Positions 1 to 8,460 are shown, numbered from the stretch's first letter. The stretch is DNA of 64,000 bases from Ferrimicrobium acidiphilum DSM 19497 (GCF_000949255.1 NZ_JXUW01000003.1:1-64000); one strand, 5' to 3'. Numbers and translations are program-made. The notes: generated by a model not told the origin, from the letters alone.

Positions 1-2
1 AA

Positions 3-1049
3 GCGCTCAAAGCAGGTATCGGATTCACGGAGTTAGCCAATGGGTTCGCCTCCTGTGAGGACTCTGTAGCTCTTCAAGCTCTCTGTAACCGTCTTGGTCC
101 AAACCAGATCGAGGAGTTCTTCCACCGTTGGATGCAGGTCATCCCAATCCCACTCGACGATAGAGACCGTTTGGCCGGTTTCTGGTGGGAGTTGTCAATG
201 CGTCAGATCGAGGTCTCTCGCACTATCGTCTTTGATGCACCTCGTCGAGCCCGGGCCTTCTTCGAGTCAACCGTGGCCGACAACATCGACATCGGCCGCC
301 CAGATGAAGTCAAGCTAATCTTTGCTCGCCAGATCCGTAAGAACACCAACGCTGAGTTCGCAACCAGGATCGTAACACGGGGAACCGATGTCACCATCAA
401 CGCGTTCTACAAACACTCTCGTATCAAGGAATACCTCAAGGAGGGTCGTGCACTCCGTATTGAGACGGTGGTCAATAGCCCCACCGATCTTGGTGTGCAA
501 CGTCGCCTCCGCAACCTCGCCGAGTTGATCGACAAGGCTCGAGCCGCCAATCGTCGACTACTTGACATCCAACGTGCCGGTCAGGGCTGTGCCATCGAGA
601 CTGCTCTATGGGAGCGGATCTCACAGCCCTCGCTAGAGGAGGGCAGACGAACCGGAGCGATACGCTTCGGGGATAAACGCGTCATGGCCCTGGCCGGTGC
701 GCTCTGCGTGGCGCTAAATACCGTCATCGGCTTCACCAACAAGAGCCTTCGTGCCTCGGTGTCCCAGCTGCTTGGTGGTCCCTATAGCGCCGCGCAGATG
801 ACCTATGACCTGCGTAAGCTGCGCCTCAAAGGTCTCATTACAAGGATTCCCCATACCAACAGCTATACGCTTACGCCAGAGGGAATCCGCTTTGCTATTA
901 CCTACACCAAGCTAGGTCAGCGTGTTCTGCCACCCCTTCTCGCAGCCAACCAGCAACCTGCTCCTATCGGGTTACAGCGCGCACTCAACACGATAGAGAA
1001 CTATGTCGGCAACTATCTCGAACATGCAAAACTCAAAGCCGCTGCTTGA
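3..1049 (+). CDS. Hypothetical protein with C-terminal winged-helix-like segment (5' end outside window)
   Basis: The frame is open from base 3, 129 bases before the first internal ATG (132), so the gene very likely starts before the window and only its last ~348 codons are visible. The C-terminal ~100 residues look like a winged helix: a helix with YDLRKLRLKGLI, a short wing with RIPHTNSYTLTPEG, then a helical tail. The middle is rich in Arg and Leu helices. I recognise the layout from uncharacterised bacterial proteins but cannot name a family. It may bind DNA, and its position at the edge of an accessory region would fit a mobile-element protein; both are inference. No catalytic motif was recognised. 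Confidence 0.6.
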   Translation, partial: ALKAGIGFTELANGFASCEDSVALQALCNRLGPNQIEEFFHRWMQVIPIPLDDRDRLAGFWWELSMRQIEVSRTIVFDAPRRARAFFESTVADNIDIGRPDEVKLIFARQIRKNTNAEFATRIVTRGTDVTINAFYKHSRIKEYLKEGRALRIETVVNSPTDLGVQRRLRNLAELIDKARAANRRLLDIQRAGQGCAIETALWERISQPSLEEGRRTGAIRFGDKRVMALAGALCVALNTVIGFTNKSLRASVSQLLGGPYSAAQMTYDLRKLRLKGLITRIPHTNSYTLTPEGIRFAITYTKLGQRVLPPLLAANQQPAPIGLQRALNTIENYVGNYLEHAKLKAAA

Positions 1050-1283
1050 AAACTTGGCTCAAAATTAAAGACTGGGATACCAGAGGAGCCCTAGCTAACA
1101 CTCGATTTACCCGCTTTATGACCGCAGTGGGACTTCGTGTAAATACATGCTGATGTGTTCAGTGGCGAGCGAACTTGTCTTCGGGAACATTATTATAAAT
1201 CCAGGAGCTGAGGGGAGGGTGCTTGGTACCGACACTCAAGCCAATCGGCGACAGCTGGCTTCAGATAATCATACCCTGGGGAT

Positions 1284-1307
1284 GCACTGCCGAAATAATG
1301 GCAGTGC
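1284..1307. repeat. Perfect 8-bp inverted repeat (hairpin) in the 1050-1498 spacer
   Basis: Left arm 1284-1291 (GCACTGCC) and right arm 1300-1307 (GGCAGTGC) are perfectly complementary around an 8-base A/T-rich loop. No T-run follows, so it is not a standard intrinsic terminator. The rest of 1050-1498 holds only short, weak reading frames without ribosome sites, and I see no gene there. Confidence 0.5.
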
Positions 1308-1498
1308 GAACTACGCATGTGAATATCAATGGGGTTTGGTCTGATCAAGCAGCGTCTGTTCCTCGCGTCTTTGGGGCTTATAGTCGTGAATAAAAATATA
1401 GGTTTCACGTGAAGAGAGTTGGAAACCTGATGGAGGAACACCAGCGGCTGCATCCGTCCCGGTCGGCATCGCCCCCGCAAGTGTCAGCCGGGTACCCC

Positions 1499-1758
1499 AT
1501 GAGCGAATACACCCCATATGTCGCCGCTAGAACGCATGACTACGAGAGCATCACGTATCTTGATGGCGTCGGCAACGAAGGATTCGTTCTCTCAGATCCG
1601 TCATCGGTGCTTCGGTCAAGTCTCGATGCTCGGCACGCGCTGGCCGACGTGCGATGCTGTTGCCCACCCTATTCAACGTCCGGGAGGAGACCTTGGTAAT
1701 CGCTGCTCACGCGAATGTTCGTTTGTTGGTGCACAACGACAAAGAGACTCTTTTCTAG
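1499..1758 (+). pseudogene. Small decayed gene, frameshifted, directly upstream of the MFS exporter
   Basis: From ATG 1499 one frame reads about 50 plausible residues (starting MSEYTPYVAARTHDY) and then turns into a Cys/Pro-rich tail. A second frame, overlapping near 1640-1655, continues with protein-like sequence (MLLPTLFNVREETLVIAAHA) to a TAG at 1756-1758. Joining the two with one frameshift near 1645 gives a protein of about 86 residues. Its stop abuts the ATG of the MFS gene at 1759, as expected for translationally coupled partners. I do not recognise the family. The alternative is that both frames are chance. Confidence 0.35.
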
Positions 1759-3057
1759 ATGAGAGGCGATGATCGAGGGCGGAAGCGAGAGAATGGCCGT
1801 TGGGCCACGCTAAGGAATCGACGCTTTGTGATCTGGCTCGCGGGCCAGGGAGTATCGAACACTGGTTCGGCTCTCACAGTAGCGCTAGCCCCAATCATCG
1901 CTGTGGTCGTTCTTCACGCGCCGGCCAAGGAGGTAGGGCTTATCGTGGCGACATCCTTGGGATGCACCGCTGTAGCCCGGCCTGCGGCTGCGGTGTTCGC
2001 GGAAAGGTCCCGTAATAGGATCCGAGCCCTTTTTGTGATCAATATTGTGTCGGCTATTGTTATTGGACTGATCCCGGTGTTCTGGGTCTACGGATCCTTG
2101 TCGCTCCCCGTGTTTTGGATCGTCATCGCCGTCGATGGGCTAGCGGGCGGGGTGTTTGGTGCTTACTCGGCGCCGATGGTGGCTGACCTCGTCGATAAGG
2201 AGTCGTTACCGCAGGCGAGCGGACTCATGGGCAGCGCAGCGAATGTCGCTGGCGTCGCCGGCCCAACTCTTGGAGGAGTTATCCTCGCGATCGTGAGTGC
2301 ACCACTTGCTTTAGTTGCCGATTCAGCTTCGTTCCTTGTCGGGGCCCTCAGTTGCCACTTGATCCGAGGCACCCGGGCTTCACACTCCCCGCCTAAGAGG
2401 CCTACAGATTCTGCGGCACAAGTGTCGAAGATCCCATTGATGAGGGCATTTGGTGCTCCCTTCAGAGTGAGCGGTGGTGCGGCTCTGTTGGGCATATTGC
2501 TTGCACTCACAGTTGTAAACGGACTCGCGCTTAGCGAGTTGACGGTACTCATGATCAGAGGTGCCGGCGTTCCGCCTGTCGTCGTCGCAGTCATCGCGGG
2601 TCTCGGAGCCGTCGGTGGAGTGTTGGCTGGGGTATCCGTGGAATGGATCGCACCGCGAGTTGGTAGTTATAGGGGTGCGCTCATAGGCGCCGCGCTGGCC
2701 TCGCTTGCGACAATGGCACTGGCTGTGGTCAAACCAGGCGGGTTTGCCGTGATCCCGTATGCCGCTTATGAGGTCATCGGGGCTGGTGGTAGTACGCTAC
2801 TGATATCGCTTGCCTTCGCACAGGTGATTGGAGGTTTGGCACCCGCTGCAAGAGCTCGTGGGATCGCTGTCGCTGCGATGCTTCCCGAGGCTGGCCAGAC
2901 TATTGGCGCGCTCATCGGTGGCATCCTCGTTGGAGTCTTAGGGCTAGCCCGCTTCTACGACATGGCCGCCGCGTTAGGTTTGGTGGTGGCGGTTCTGTCC
3001 GTGTGGCTGGCGAGACGGAAACCCTTTGAATGTGATGGAATGGCGAACGCTATGTAA
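1759..3057 (+). CDS. Major facilitator superfamily exporter (EntS/macrolide-efflux-like)
   Basis: The 432-residue protein has about 12 hydrophobic segments in two halves of six, split by a polar stretch (around residues 205-235) holding the usual central loop. The first helix follows the typical MFS_3-type start RNRRFVIWLAGQGVSNTGSAL, and a conserved loop with DLVDKESLPQASGL follows helix 4. These traits fit proton-driven drug or siderophore efflux permeases; the substrate cannot be told. The ATG abuts the stop of the decayed ORF before it and there is no clear ribosome site. The last five codons lie inside dispersed repeat A, so the natural C-terminus may have been replaced by the repeat. 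Confidence 0.85.
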   Translation: MRGDDRGRKRENGRWATLRNRRFVIWLAGQGVSNTGSALTVALAPIIAVVVLHAPAKEVGLIVATSLGCTAVARPAAAVFAERSRNRIRALFVINIVSAIVIGLIPVFWVYGSLSLPVFWIVIAVDGLAGGVFGAYSAPMVADLVDKESLPQASGLMGSAANVAGVAGPTLGGVILAIVSAPLALVADSASFLVGALSCHLIRGTRASHSPPKRPTDSAAQVSKIPLMRAFGAPFRVSGGAALLGILLALTVVNGLALSELTVLMIRGAGVPPVVVAVIAGLGAVGGVLAGVSVEWIAPRVGSYRGALIGAALASLATMALAVVKPGGFAVIPYAAYEVIGAGGSTLLISLAFAQVIGGLAPAARARGIAVAAMLPEAGQTIGALIGGILVGVLGLARFYDMAAALGLVVAVLSVWLARRKPFECDGMANAM

Positions 3058-3163
3058 TCCACCTGAAGCGCGATAGGGTCGAGTGGAGATGAGACAAGCG
3101 CCCATAATCCAAAGGTGGCAGGTGTGGAGAGCCAAATCGTTGCAGAGGTCACGGGGTTGCGAG
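3041..3163. repeat. Dispersed repeat, copy A
   Basis: This ~120-bp stretch recurs at 4656-4780 (copy B) and 6069-6180 (copy C). A and B share a nearly unbroken first part (GGCGAACGCTATGT, then CACCTGAAGCGCGA and AGGGTCGAGTGG). All three share a block like GAGATGAGACAAGCGCCCAT and a second block like GTTGCAGAGGTCACGGG about 60 bases on. The copies lie between unrelated genes. No transposase or clear terminal inverted repeat is seen, so this is a MITE-like or end-of-element repeat of unknown origin. Copy A overlaps the end of the MFS gene. Confidence 0.7.
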
Positions 3164-3280
3164 GAACCGACCTTTCACAAACGAAGTGGACCGGGCTCCT
3201 GGGGCTGTCCAATGCGCCGGTTGAAGGCAGTACCGCTTACGGCGGTTCGTGTCAGTCAGTCCATTGGAGGTGGTGACTAA

Positions 3281-4444
3281 ATGAAATACATGGGCGCACC
3301 AAGTCAGCAAATTGCAAAGGTTATCGGAATTACAGTGTTGACCGCGATGTTGCTTGCAGCATGCAGTTCAAACGCTTCATCAGCGAAGGTGACGAATTCC
3401 TCTAAAGCAGAACCTTCACGAACGCAGGCCATTGCATCTCGTAAAGTCTTGGAGCCAGCTTGGCGCCTCCTAGACAAGGAAGTAGCGGTATCCGTAAATG
3501 GTGGCCTCGCATGGACCACGAAGGCCTTGCCACCCGGAATCCAAGTAGAAGGAACTTCAGTAGCAGTCACTGAACAAGGTTCGATTTTAGCAATGGACAG
3601 TTCAGGGAGCAACCTTGAGATCTTTCGTGCGTCCAACGCCAACTCGCCATGGACGCATGAATCCTTGCCCATTCGATGGCCGGCTGGAGTAGCGCTTGGA
3701 CCAACTTATGTCTCGAACCTAGTCAACGTAGAGGATAACTATGGTACTGACGCGACCTCAATCTCGGTGAACGAAGGTGGTGCCCAAACTGGTAACGTCA
3801 CCGCACTGTTCGTCTCCGATGACGGAGGAAGGACCTTTGCTCAGCTGGACCTACCAACCAACTATGGTACCTATCAAGCTGCCATGCTGTCTTCCAGCGC
3901 CGGAGTCATCACGGGTGGCAATAGTTATCAGGGTGTTTGGTTTAGGTCTAATAGAGGAAAGAACTGGGAGCCAGCCTCAATACCGGGATTTGCTCCAAGT
4001 CCGTACAGCACCGTTGGTACACCGGTTGCATTTGGCACCCAGATCTATGTCCCTATCGCACTCGGAGTGGGTGCGAACGCAAAGACCACTTTGTACGAGA
4101 GCACCGATGGCGGTGCGTCTTTCAAGGCTCTCACCACACAGAATCACGTCGGCAGCCTGATCGTAGCCGCCAATGGTCCAGATATCTGGCTCTTCAATGC
4201 TACACATGAAATAGTGGAGTCGTCCAATGACGGATTATCATGGACGACGGTTTCTTCTCCGACGCTCGCCAAGGAGGTAGCCTCCGTCGAATTGGCCTCA
4301 CCAAGCAAGGCCGTAGTCACGACAATCAACTATGGCTGTACAGGATTCAAGACCGGCTGCTACTACAACACCTACCAGCAGGCCACTACCAATAGTGGAA
4401 AGACCTGGACTGAGAACGCCTTGAGCCCCACATTCAATGACTGA
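3281..4444 (+). CDS. BNR/Asp-box repeat lipoprotein (sialidase-like beta-propeller)
   Basis: The 387-residue protein begins with a lipoprotein signal: a hydrophobic stretch ending in the lipobox LLAAC (Cys at about residue 28), so it should be lipid-anchored outside the cell. The rest carries six Asp-box-like motifs (S-x-D/N-x-G-x-S/T-W/F): VSVNGGLAW, VSDDGGRTF, RSNRGKNW, ESTDGGASF, ESSNDGLSW and TTNSGKTW. These mark blades of a beta-propeller as in sialidases and exo-glycan binders. The catalytic Arg triad and FRIP motif of true sialidases are not evident, so hydrolase activity is doubtful. GGAGG about 13 bases before the ATG supports the start. Repeats A and B flank the gene. Confidence 0.8.
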   Translation: MKYMGAPSQQIAKVIGITVLTAMLLAACSSNASSAKVTNSSKAEPSRTQAIASRKVLEPAWRLLDKEVAVSVNGGLAWTTKALPPGIQVEGTSVAVTEQGSILAMDSSGSNLEIFRASNANSPWTHESLPIRWPAGVALGPTYVSNLVNVEDNYGTDATSISVNEGGAQTGNVTALFVSDDGGRTFAQLDLPTNYGTYQAAMLSSSAGVITGGNSYQGVWFRSNRGKNWEPASIPGFAPSPYSTVGTPVAFGTQIYVPIALGVGANAKTTLYESTDGGASFKALTTQNHVGSLIVAANGPDIWLFNATHEIVESSNDGLSWTTVSSPTLAKEVASVELASPSKAVVTTINYGCTGFKTGCYYNTYQQATTNSGKTWTENALSPTFND

Positions 4445-4655
4445 GCGGAAGATATCTCAATGCACCACCAACGATGAAGATAGCGCAAATCCCTGGAGAT
4501 GTGCATCGTCGCTCCGCGAATCACGTCGGATCTAGCACTGTCCGGGACCAAGATGGCTAGGTAAGTCGATCGAGCCATTGTTACGCTTACGCGAATGATT
4601 GGCGCAACTGCAATGGGGCCAAATGGGCCGATTGTTTTCAGATGTCTGCCTAAAA
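4445..4655. other. Spacer before repeat B, no gene seen
   Basis: Reading frames here are short and lack ribosome sites. A minus-strand frame runs out of repeat B into this spacer but shows no recognisable domain. The spacer and copy B together make about 480 bases without a supported gene between the lipoprotein and the convergent DUF4232-like gene. Confidence 0.4.
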
Positions 4656-4780
4656 CGGCGAACGCTATGTGATTCACCTGAAGCGCGAGAGGGTCGAGTG
4701 GGGATGCGACAAGCACCCATAATTCCAAAGTGGCAGATCACAAGAACTGCATCCTTACGAAGGTCACGGAGTCGCAGTCA
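4656..4780. repeat. Dispersed repeat, copy B
   Basis: This copy matches copy A over its first ~78 bases with about eight substitutions and one single-base gap. It then diverges and regains similarity at the GAAGGTCACGG block near 4760. A/B substitutions and a gap that breaks all frames argue against the repeat being a conserved coding sequence. Bases 4781-4923 after it hold no supported gene. Confidence 0.7.
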
Positions 4781-4923
4781 GCTCTCTCCTCAAATAGACG
4801 CTCCGCCCTACCGCCATATCTCGAATCCTACTCACTTCCACCATCTACGGGTTCAACATATCTGCTTCGATTGTCTACTCGCGCCTTTTTATCATATGTC
4901 GCTTTCCTTCTTGCTGTCGACAC

Positions 4924-5754
4924 CTACGGCGCGTTAATAAAGGCCGCGGTGTACTTGAGCGGGAGATCTCCTTGACTGGAACGACTATAGGGTGCACCGA
5001 CGAGATGGCTCGCCTCACTCCAGGTGAGAAACGGGGAGAACGCTACTGCAGTGCATGACGAAAAGGGAGCTCCAGTTGGATCAATCAGCGACTTTGACGT
5101 CCCTGCTTTAGCGGGCATGTGAACCTGTACCGGGGACTCATTTCCCAGTGAGACGGCAATACTACCTCCGACGGGTGTTGAAATACAAGCGGGATCTCCT
5201 GGTTGCTGATTGACACCGACGGTACCGAAAAGGATGTCTACTGCCGTACCACCTGGTGCGAGGGTGATGGGAGCAGGGCTGAGAGGGATCGCAAATGACG
5301 GTATCGCGGGAGCTTTAGGGGTCCCGTAAGCTAAGAAGTCGCTCGATCCCTTTTCCCCCGCCGGACCGGGTAGCAGCGGCACCGTCGCTGGGGTGCCGTC
5401 GGCATTTGCCAGATAAACAGAGGAAGGGTACACCGGCAGCGAACATGCCTGTCCTGACCTATTGATGAGATTGAAGCCGCTCATCTGGTTGTCCAGTGCC
5501 GGCCAGCTGGTCCAGTAATGCGTCTCAAGCTGCGTCGACGTACAAAGTGGAGAGCTTACCACCGCACTTCTAGTCGCGCCTCCGCGCTGAGATGGCTCCC
5601 ACGGTGGACCCCCCGTGTTCTTCGAGGTCGGTATTGACTTGAGTGGAGCTAGGCGCGGCGCAGATCTCCTCGTCAGTGCGAAGCTCCCAGCTGCAGCAAA
5701 GATCAAGGCAAGAGATACAACTACCATGATAAGTTTCCTGTGTGTTATGCGCAT
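4924..5754 (-). CDS. Secreted or membrane-anchored DUF4232-like protein
   Basis: The N-terminus (ITHRKLIMVVVSLALIFAAAGSFAL) is a signal peptide or anchor. A Pro/Ser-rich linker follows. From about residue 70 there is a beta-sandwich-like domain with the DUF4232 layout: a Cys (PLCTSTQLE), then NLINRSGQACSLPVYP and a later APGGTAVDILF strand, with Cys residues fit for disulfides. DUF4232 proteins are common exported actinobacterial proteins of unknown function. GGAGGG lies four bases before the ATG at 5754; the adjacent upstream GTG (5757) would be too close, so I chose 5754. The gene converges on the BNR lipoprotein gene. Confidence 0.7.
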   Translation of the reverse strand: MRITHRKLIMVVVSLALIFAAAGSFALTRRSAPRLAPLKSIPTSKNTGGPPWEPSQRGGATRSAVVSSPLCTSTQLETHYWTSWPALDNQMSGFNLINRSGQACSLPVYPSSVYLANADGTPATVPLLPGPAGEKGSSDFLAYGTPKAPAIPSFAIPLSPAPITLAPGGTAVDILFGTVGVNQQPGDPACISTPVGGSIAVSLGNESPVQVHMPAKAGTSKSLIDPTGAPFSSCTAVAFSPFLTWSEASHLVGAPYSRSSQGDLPLKYTAAFINAP

Positions 5755-5816
5755 CACGCCCTCCCACGTCGGGGTTATGAGTTATCATTGATAATGACCC
5801 CGCTAACATCGACATC

Positions 5817-6077
5817 TTAATCATCATCACGACACGTGTTAAGTGGTGCGAGAAACTTTGTGAATAAGTTCAGCACATCAGTTTCCTCTTTCGCCGGTTC
5901 CGTGATCCAAGCGACGATCGGTAGCGCAAGCGACGTGGTGGTTGTGTACGCCAACCGCTCTAGGTGTGCGACATAGGCCTTAAGCAAGACGACACCACGT
6001 AGTTTTACGGACACGGTCCTCTCGTCAGTAATGGACTTCGGTGGCCATGTTGGAGTGGTAAGCCCCTTGCGATCCAC
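5817..6077 (-). CDS. Short hypothetical ORF, possibly a gene remnant cut by repeat C
   Basis: An 86-codon frame on the same strand as the DUF4232-like gene, 60 bases upstream of it. Its sequence is protein-like (for example VVLLKAYVAHLERLAYTTTT then a helical tail ending in DDD). The GTG start at 6077 has no ribosome site and lies inside repeat C, which suggests the true 5' end was lost when the repeat arrived. No family recognised. Confidence 0.3.
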   Translation of the reverse strand: MDRKGLTTPTWPPKSITDERTVSVKLRGVVLLKAYVAHLERLAYTTTTSLALPIVAWITEPAKEETDVLNLFTKFLAPLNTCRDDD

Positions 6078-6180
6078 GTGAAGTGCAAGAGGATCGTGCG
6101 GAGATGAGACAAGCGCTCATAACCAAAGGTTTCACATTTTGGGAGCCCTATCGTTGCAAAGGTCGCGGGACTCAAGGGGA
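6069..6180. repeat. Dispersed repeat, copy C
   Basis: The most diverged of three copies. It keeps a block of the form GGAGATGAGACAAGCGCTCAT, CCAAAGGT about 15 bases on, and TCGTTGCAAAGGTCGCGGG near 6150. It lacks the CGAACGCTATGT end seen in A and B. It lies just before the first tRNA fragment. Confidence 0.6.
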
Positions 6181-6263
6181 CACACGTCTCGTTGGGAACA
6201 CAGCCACCTTGAGGGGTTGTTGGGTTCTTCTGCAAGTTCATAGGGTTAAAACATGCCTTGACC

Positions 6264-6307
6264 TGGTGGGCCCGGTGGGATTCGAACCCAGGACCAAGGT
6301 ATATCAA
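6264..6307 (-). other. Degenerate 3' fragment of a CAU-anticodon tRNA (unit 1)
   Basis: Read on the minus strand it gives a T-loop (GGTTCGAATCC), the acceptor 3' strand CGGGCCC and ACCA, as at 9260-9304, but with changes in the anticodon loop and a T-stem mismatch. There is no D-arm or 5' acceptor strand, so it cannot be a working tRNA. It marks the left edge of the tandemly duplicated unit. Confidence 0.7.
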
Positions 6308-6340
6308 GTGTTCACAAAGTGTCCGAGCTGGTAGTCATAG

Positions 6341-6430
6341 TATCCGAGTACGTCCCATTTTTGCAGCTCATTCAAGTCTTTTGGCAAGGGCGGTGAGACA
6401 GGCTCGGACTGGGTCGGACGTTCTCGAACA
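6341..6430. repeat. Inverted GTCCGAG-type motif block, unit 1 (degenerate)
   Basis: Left arm 6341-6357 (TATCCGAGTACGTCCCA) faces right arm 6414-6430 (TCGGACGTTCTCGAACA). The homologous block in unit 2 (9337-9428) is a cleaner inverted repeat. The 6308-6841 stretch is otherwise without a supported gene. A minus-strand frame through the block is conserved in both units, but many of the differences fall in the repeats and no domain is recognised. Confidence 0.5.
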
Positions 6431-6841
6431 CAATTGCTGGGCGAAAAGTTGGGTGAAGCGGACGTGGAGATCCTCCTAAGCATTGGTTGACCGCGTTGAT
6501 CCCAAACACTATCCACGTGTCCTCCGGCCTCAATAGATCACCTGACCATCACTGTCGTGCTTTCGAACAGCCAGTTGTGTTAGCTACACAGACTTCCATC
6601 CGACGCCAATTGCCAGTACGAGTCAGTTCGACCAGGTTCAAGCACGCTTACACGGTAACGGCTTTCGGTTCCGCCGAGTTCTAACATTACCTGAAACTCG
6701 AGACAGCATCGGGTCCCCCCAGGTAGAGCGAGATAACCTATCGAATCCTCCCGCCTATCGAGACAAACTATACTCCCAGCGTTAACACCTATTTCAATAC
6801 CCGAAGAGAGTTCTCGCAGAAGCTATCAAAGGGGGTAATCA

Positions 6842-7272
6842 ATGAAGCTTGCAACCAATTATCCGAGCCCAGGGGCAATTGGTAGCGTTTACCGGGAGCA
6901 GTGCTGCGCTTGAGTCACCGGCAACTGTGGCTTCTAGCCCAAATAGCGAGTCGTCTTCGTTTCGGATCGGGAAGTACCTGGTGACTCCTACCCCACCCTC
7001 AGCTAATTTTGACTCACTTACTACAAGCAGTACAGTCATACGTGCGAATGGATTCCCCGATGGGTCAGCTTGCACTCCTCCGGGTTGGCTTTTTGGGGCG
7101 GTCTCACATACGAAATGGGTATACCCACGGTTCACTCCCTGATAAAACCACCAGCCAGCGTCACCGTCACATCAAAGCGCCAGCTCAACAAGTGAACTGT
7201 ATTCTTCGCGCCGGGCCGGGAACCAAGACTACAACGGGGGTCAGTTCAATTCGATCGTTGCGAAGTGGAACG
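6842..7272 (+). pseudogene. G1 (eqolisin) peptidase N-terminal remnant, unit 1
   Basis: This is the N-terminal third of the same gene found nearly complete at 9818-10865: signal-peptide-like start, the stretch LRANGFP/RANGFPDGS typical of the propeptide of bacterial G1 peptidases, and the HTKWVYPRFTP segment. The frame is broken by TGA-TAA where unit 2 has CGA-TAT (about 7140). It can then be read on to QFNSIVAKWN, where similarity to unit 2 stops at 7272. Unit 2 has an amber codon where this copy keeps TCG (Ser). The copy is certainly non-functional because the catalytic core is absent. Confidence 0.75.
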
Positions 7273-7737
7273 GGTGTGAGGAGCCATCCAGTATCACCAC
7301 CTTGGTCGTTTGCGCCGGAACGATCGCAGCAGATCAATAACACCGAAGGAGCTGCTCAACCTCATTGCCAAGAGGCGAGATCACAGCCATTATCGACGAT
7401 TTGGGCATTCACAGCTATCAGCGCTAGTTAGCTACAATCGCCTCGATACGAACTGTCCCAAACGCTCTGGTCAGCGGACGTTGGAAGGGGCACCATACAA
7501 CCCGAATGTCGGGAGATTCAAAGAAAGTGTGGAACATTCCGACACGATATTTCAACGAGTAATACCAGTTTCGCCAACAGCCCACCAATGCAATTACAAG
7601 GCTCCACCCGCGATGGGAGATACTTTACTTGGCAGATCGGCGAGCCTTAACCGCTCCAGTGTGGCCTGGAAACTACGCGAGGTTGGCATGGCATTCTACA
7701 GCTGGCCGGACCGCCGAGATCGCTACCAGTATCCGTG

Positions 7738-7751
7738 CTATAGTGACACTA
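7738..7751 (+). promoter_or_regulatory. Likely leaderless promoter with overlapping palindromic operator
   Basis: A TATAGT -10-like hexamer at 7738-7743 lies seven bases before the ATG at 7751, fitting a leaderless transcript. The perfect palindrome TAGTG-A-CACTA (7741-7751) overlaps it and the first base of the gene, as expected for an operator bound by an autoregulating RHH antitoxin. I see no convincing -35 box. Confidence 0.45.
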
Positions 7752-7966
7752 TGGATACACGCACGACAACCATCCGACTTCCAGCCCCGACCGCCGAGGC
7801 GCTTGAAGTAGTCGCCAAAGCTGACAACCAGTCGGTCTCCGAGGCTGTTCGGCAAGCAGTTCTCGAACACATCCGGACACGCCGAGCTGACCCGGAGTTC
7901 CAGAAGAGCCTGGACCATCTGCTCGATTCGCAACGAGAAGTGTTCGAAAGGCTCGCCGATCTTTGA
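7751..7966 (+). CDS. Ribbon-helix-helix (CopG/Arc-type) antitoxin
   Basis: The 71-residue protein opens with a beta strand TTTIRLP, then two helices separated by the QSVSEAVRQAV stretch, the classic RHH DNA-binding fold. A charged C-terminal tail (FQKSLDHLLDSQREVFERLADL) would bind the toxin. The stop overlaps the TTG start of a Doc-like toxin remnant, so this is the antitoxin half of a phd/doc-type module. The longer upstream frame reaching back to 7310 is unlikely to be used. Because the toxin is broken, the antitoxin is probably an orphan. Confidence 0.75.
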   Translation: MDTRTTTIRLPAPTAEALEVVAKADNQSVSEAVRQAVLEHIRTRRADPEFQKSLDHLLDSQREVFERLADL

Positions 7967-8351
7967 TCAAATACTTAGGCCTGGGCGGCTACCTAGCGAT
8001 CGCCGAGTTGATCCTCGGCATCAACGGCGAGTTGCTGGCCAACGGCGTTGGGATCGGCTTAGCAGACTGAGTCCTTGCGGCACCTCAGGCATCCTTCGAC
8101 GGTATAGAGTTCTGTCCGGAGCTCGAGCGGAAGGCAGCCGTGCTGCTCGAGCACTTGGTTAAGAACCATCCGTGCCCGACGGCAACAAGCGCACGGCCCA
8201 CGCCACGACGTGGATGTTCATCACGATCAATGGCAGTACGTGAACCCTGGAGGATCCCAATGAGATCGTACCGATGATCATTCGTGTTGCGTCTGGTGAG
8301 ATCAGCACTGAGGAGCTCGCTGAGTGGATCTCCTCAAACATCAAGCAATGA
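7963..8351 (+). pseudogene. Doc/Fic-family toxin remnant
   Basis: From TTG 7963 the frame reads a Doc-like N-terminus (YLAIAELILGINGE), stops at TGA 8068-8070, and continues with APQASFDG and KAAVLLEHLVKNHP. Then a one-base frameshift near 8170 restores the Fic active-site motif as VPDGNKRTAH, preceded by HP. A further TGA (about 8240) precedes a C-terminal stretch ending at 8351. Intact Doc proteins AMPylate or phosphorylate translation factors such as EF-Tu. Two stops and a frameshift make this copy inactive. Confidence 0.75.
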
Positions 8352-8460
8352 CTCTTGCAATCCGAATTGAATCGTAAGGTCATTCGTCCTTGCTGGACTG
8401 GAGGTTGAAGGATATGATGGAGGTTGAAGTTCTTCTTCGAGCTGAAATATATAGTTCCAT

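Larger units (their letters stand above)
7273..8460. other. Segment replacing the G1 peptidase core in unit 1
   Basis: Unit 1 and unit 2 align up to CGAAGTGGAACG (7261-7272 / 10231-10242) and again from GGGAA-ACCTTCAC (8461 / 10806). Between these points unit 2 has 563 bases of peptidase core while unit 1 has 1188 unrelated bases carrying an RHH antitoxin and a broken Doc toxin. The first ~470 bases of the segment (7273-7740) hold no supported gene. Confidence 0.65.

Noticed and set aside
1499-1699. Cys-rich C-terminus (RCCCPPYSTSGRRPW) as a RiPP core peptide
   Set aside because: No modification enzyme nearby, and the alternative frame after a single frameshift reads as ordinary protein ending at the MFS start.
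6264-6307. Possible functional tRNA
   Set aside because: Only the 3' half is present, with mismatches in the T-stem; the same holds for 9260-9304, which lacks the D-arm and 5' acceptor.
6304-6516. Conserved minus-strand frame in both units (also 9298-9480)
   Set aside because: It crosses the inverted motif block and the tRNA edge; the conservation follows from recent duplication and the differences do not favour silent changes.
7310-7750. Long N-terminal extension of the RHH antitoxin frame
   Set aside because: Low-complexity, no domain; the ATG at 7751 has a -10 box and operator directly upstream and starts exactly at the RHH fold.
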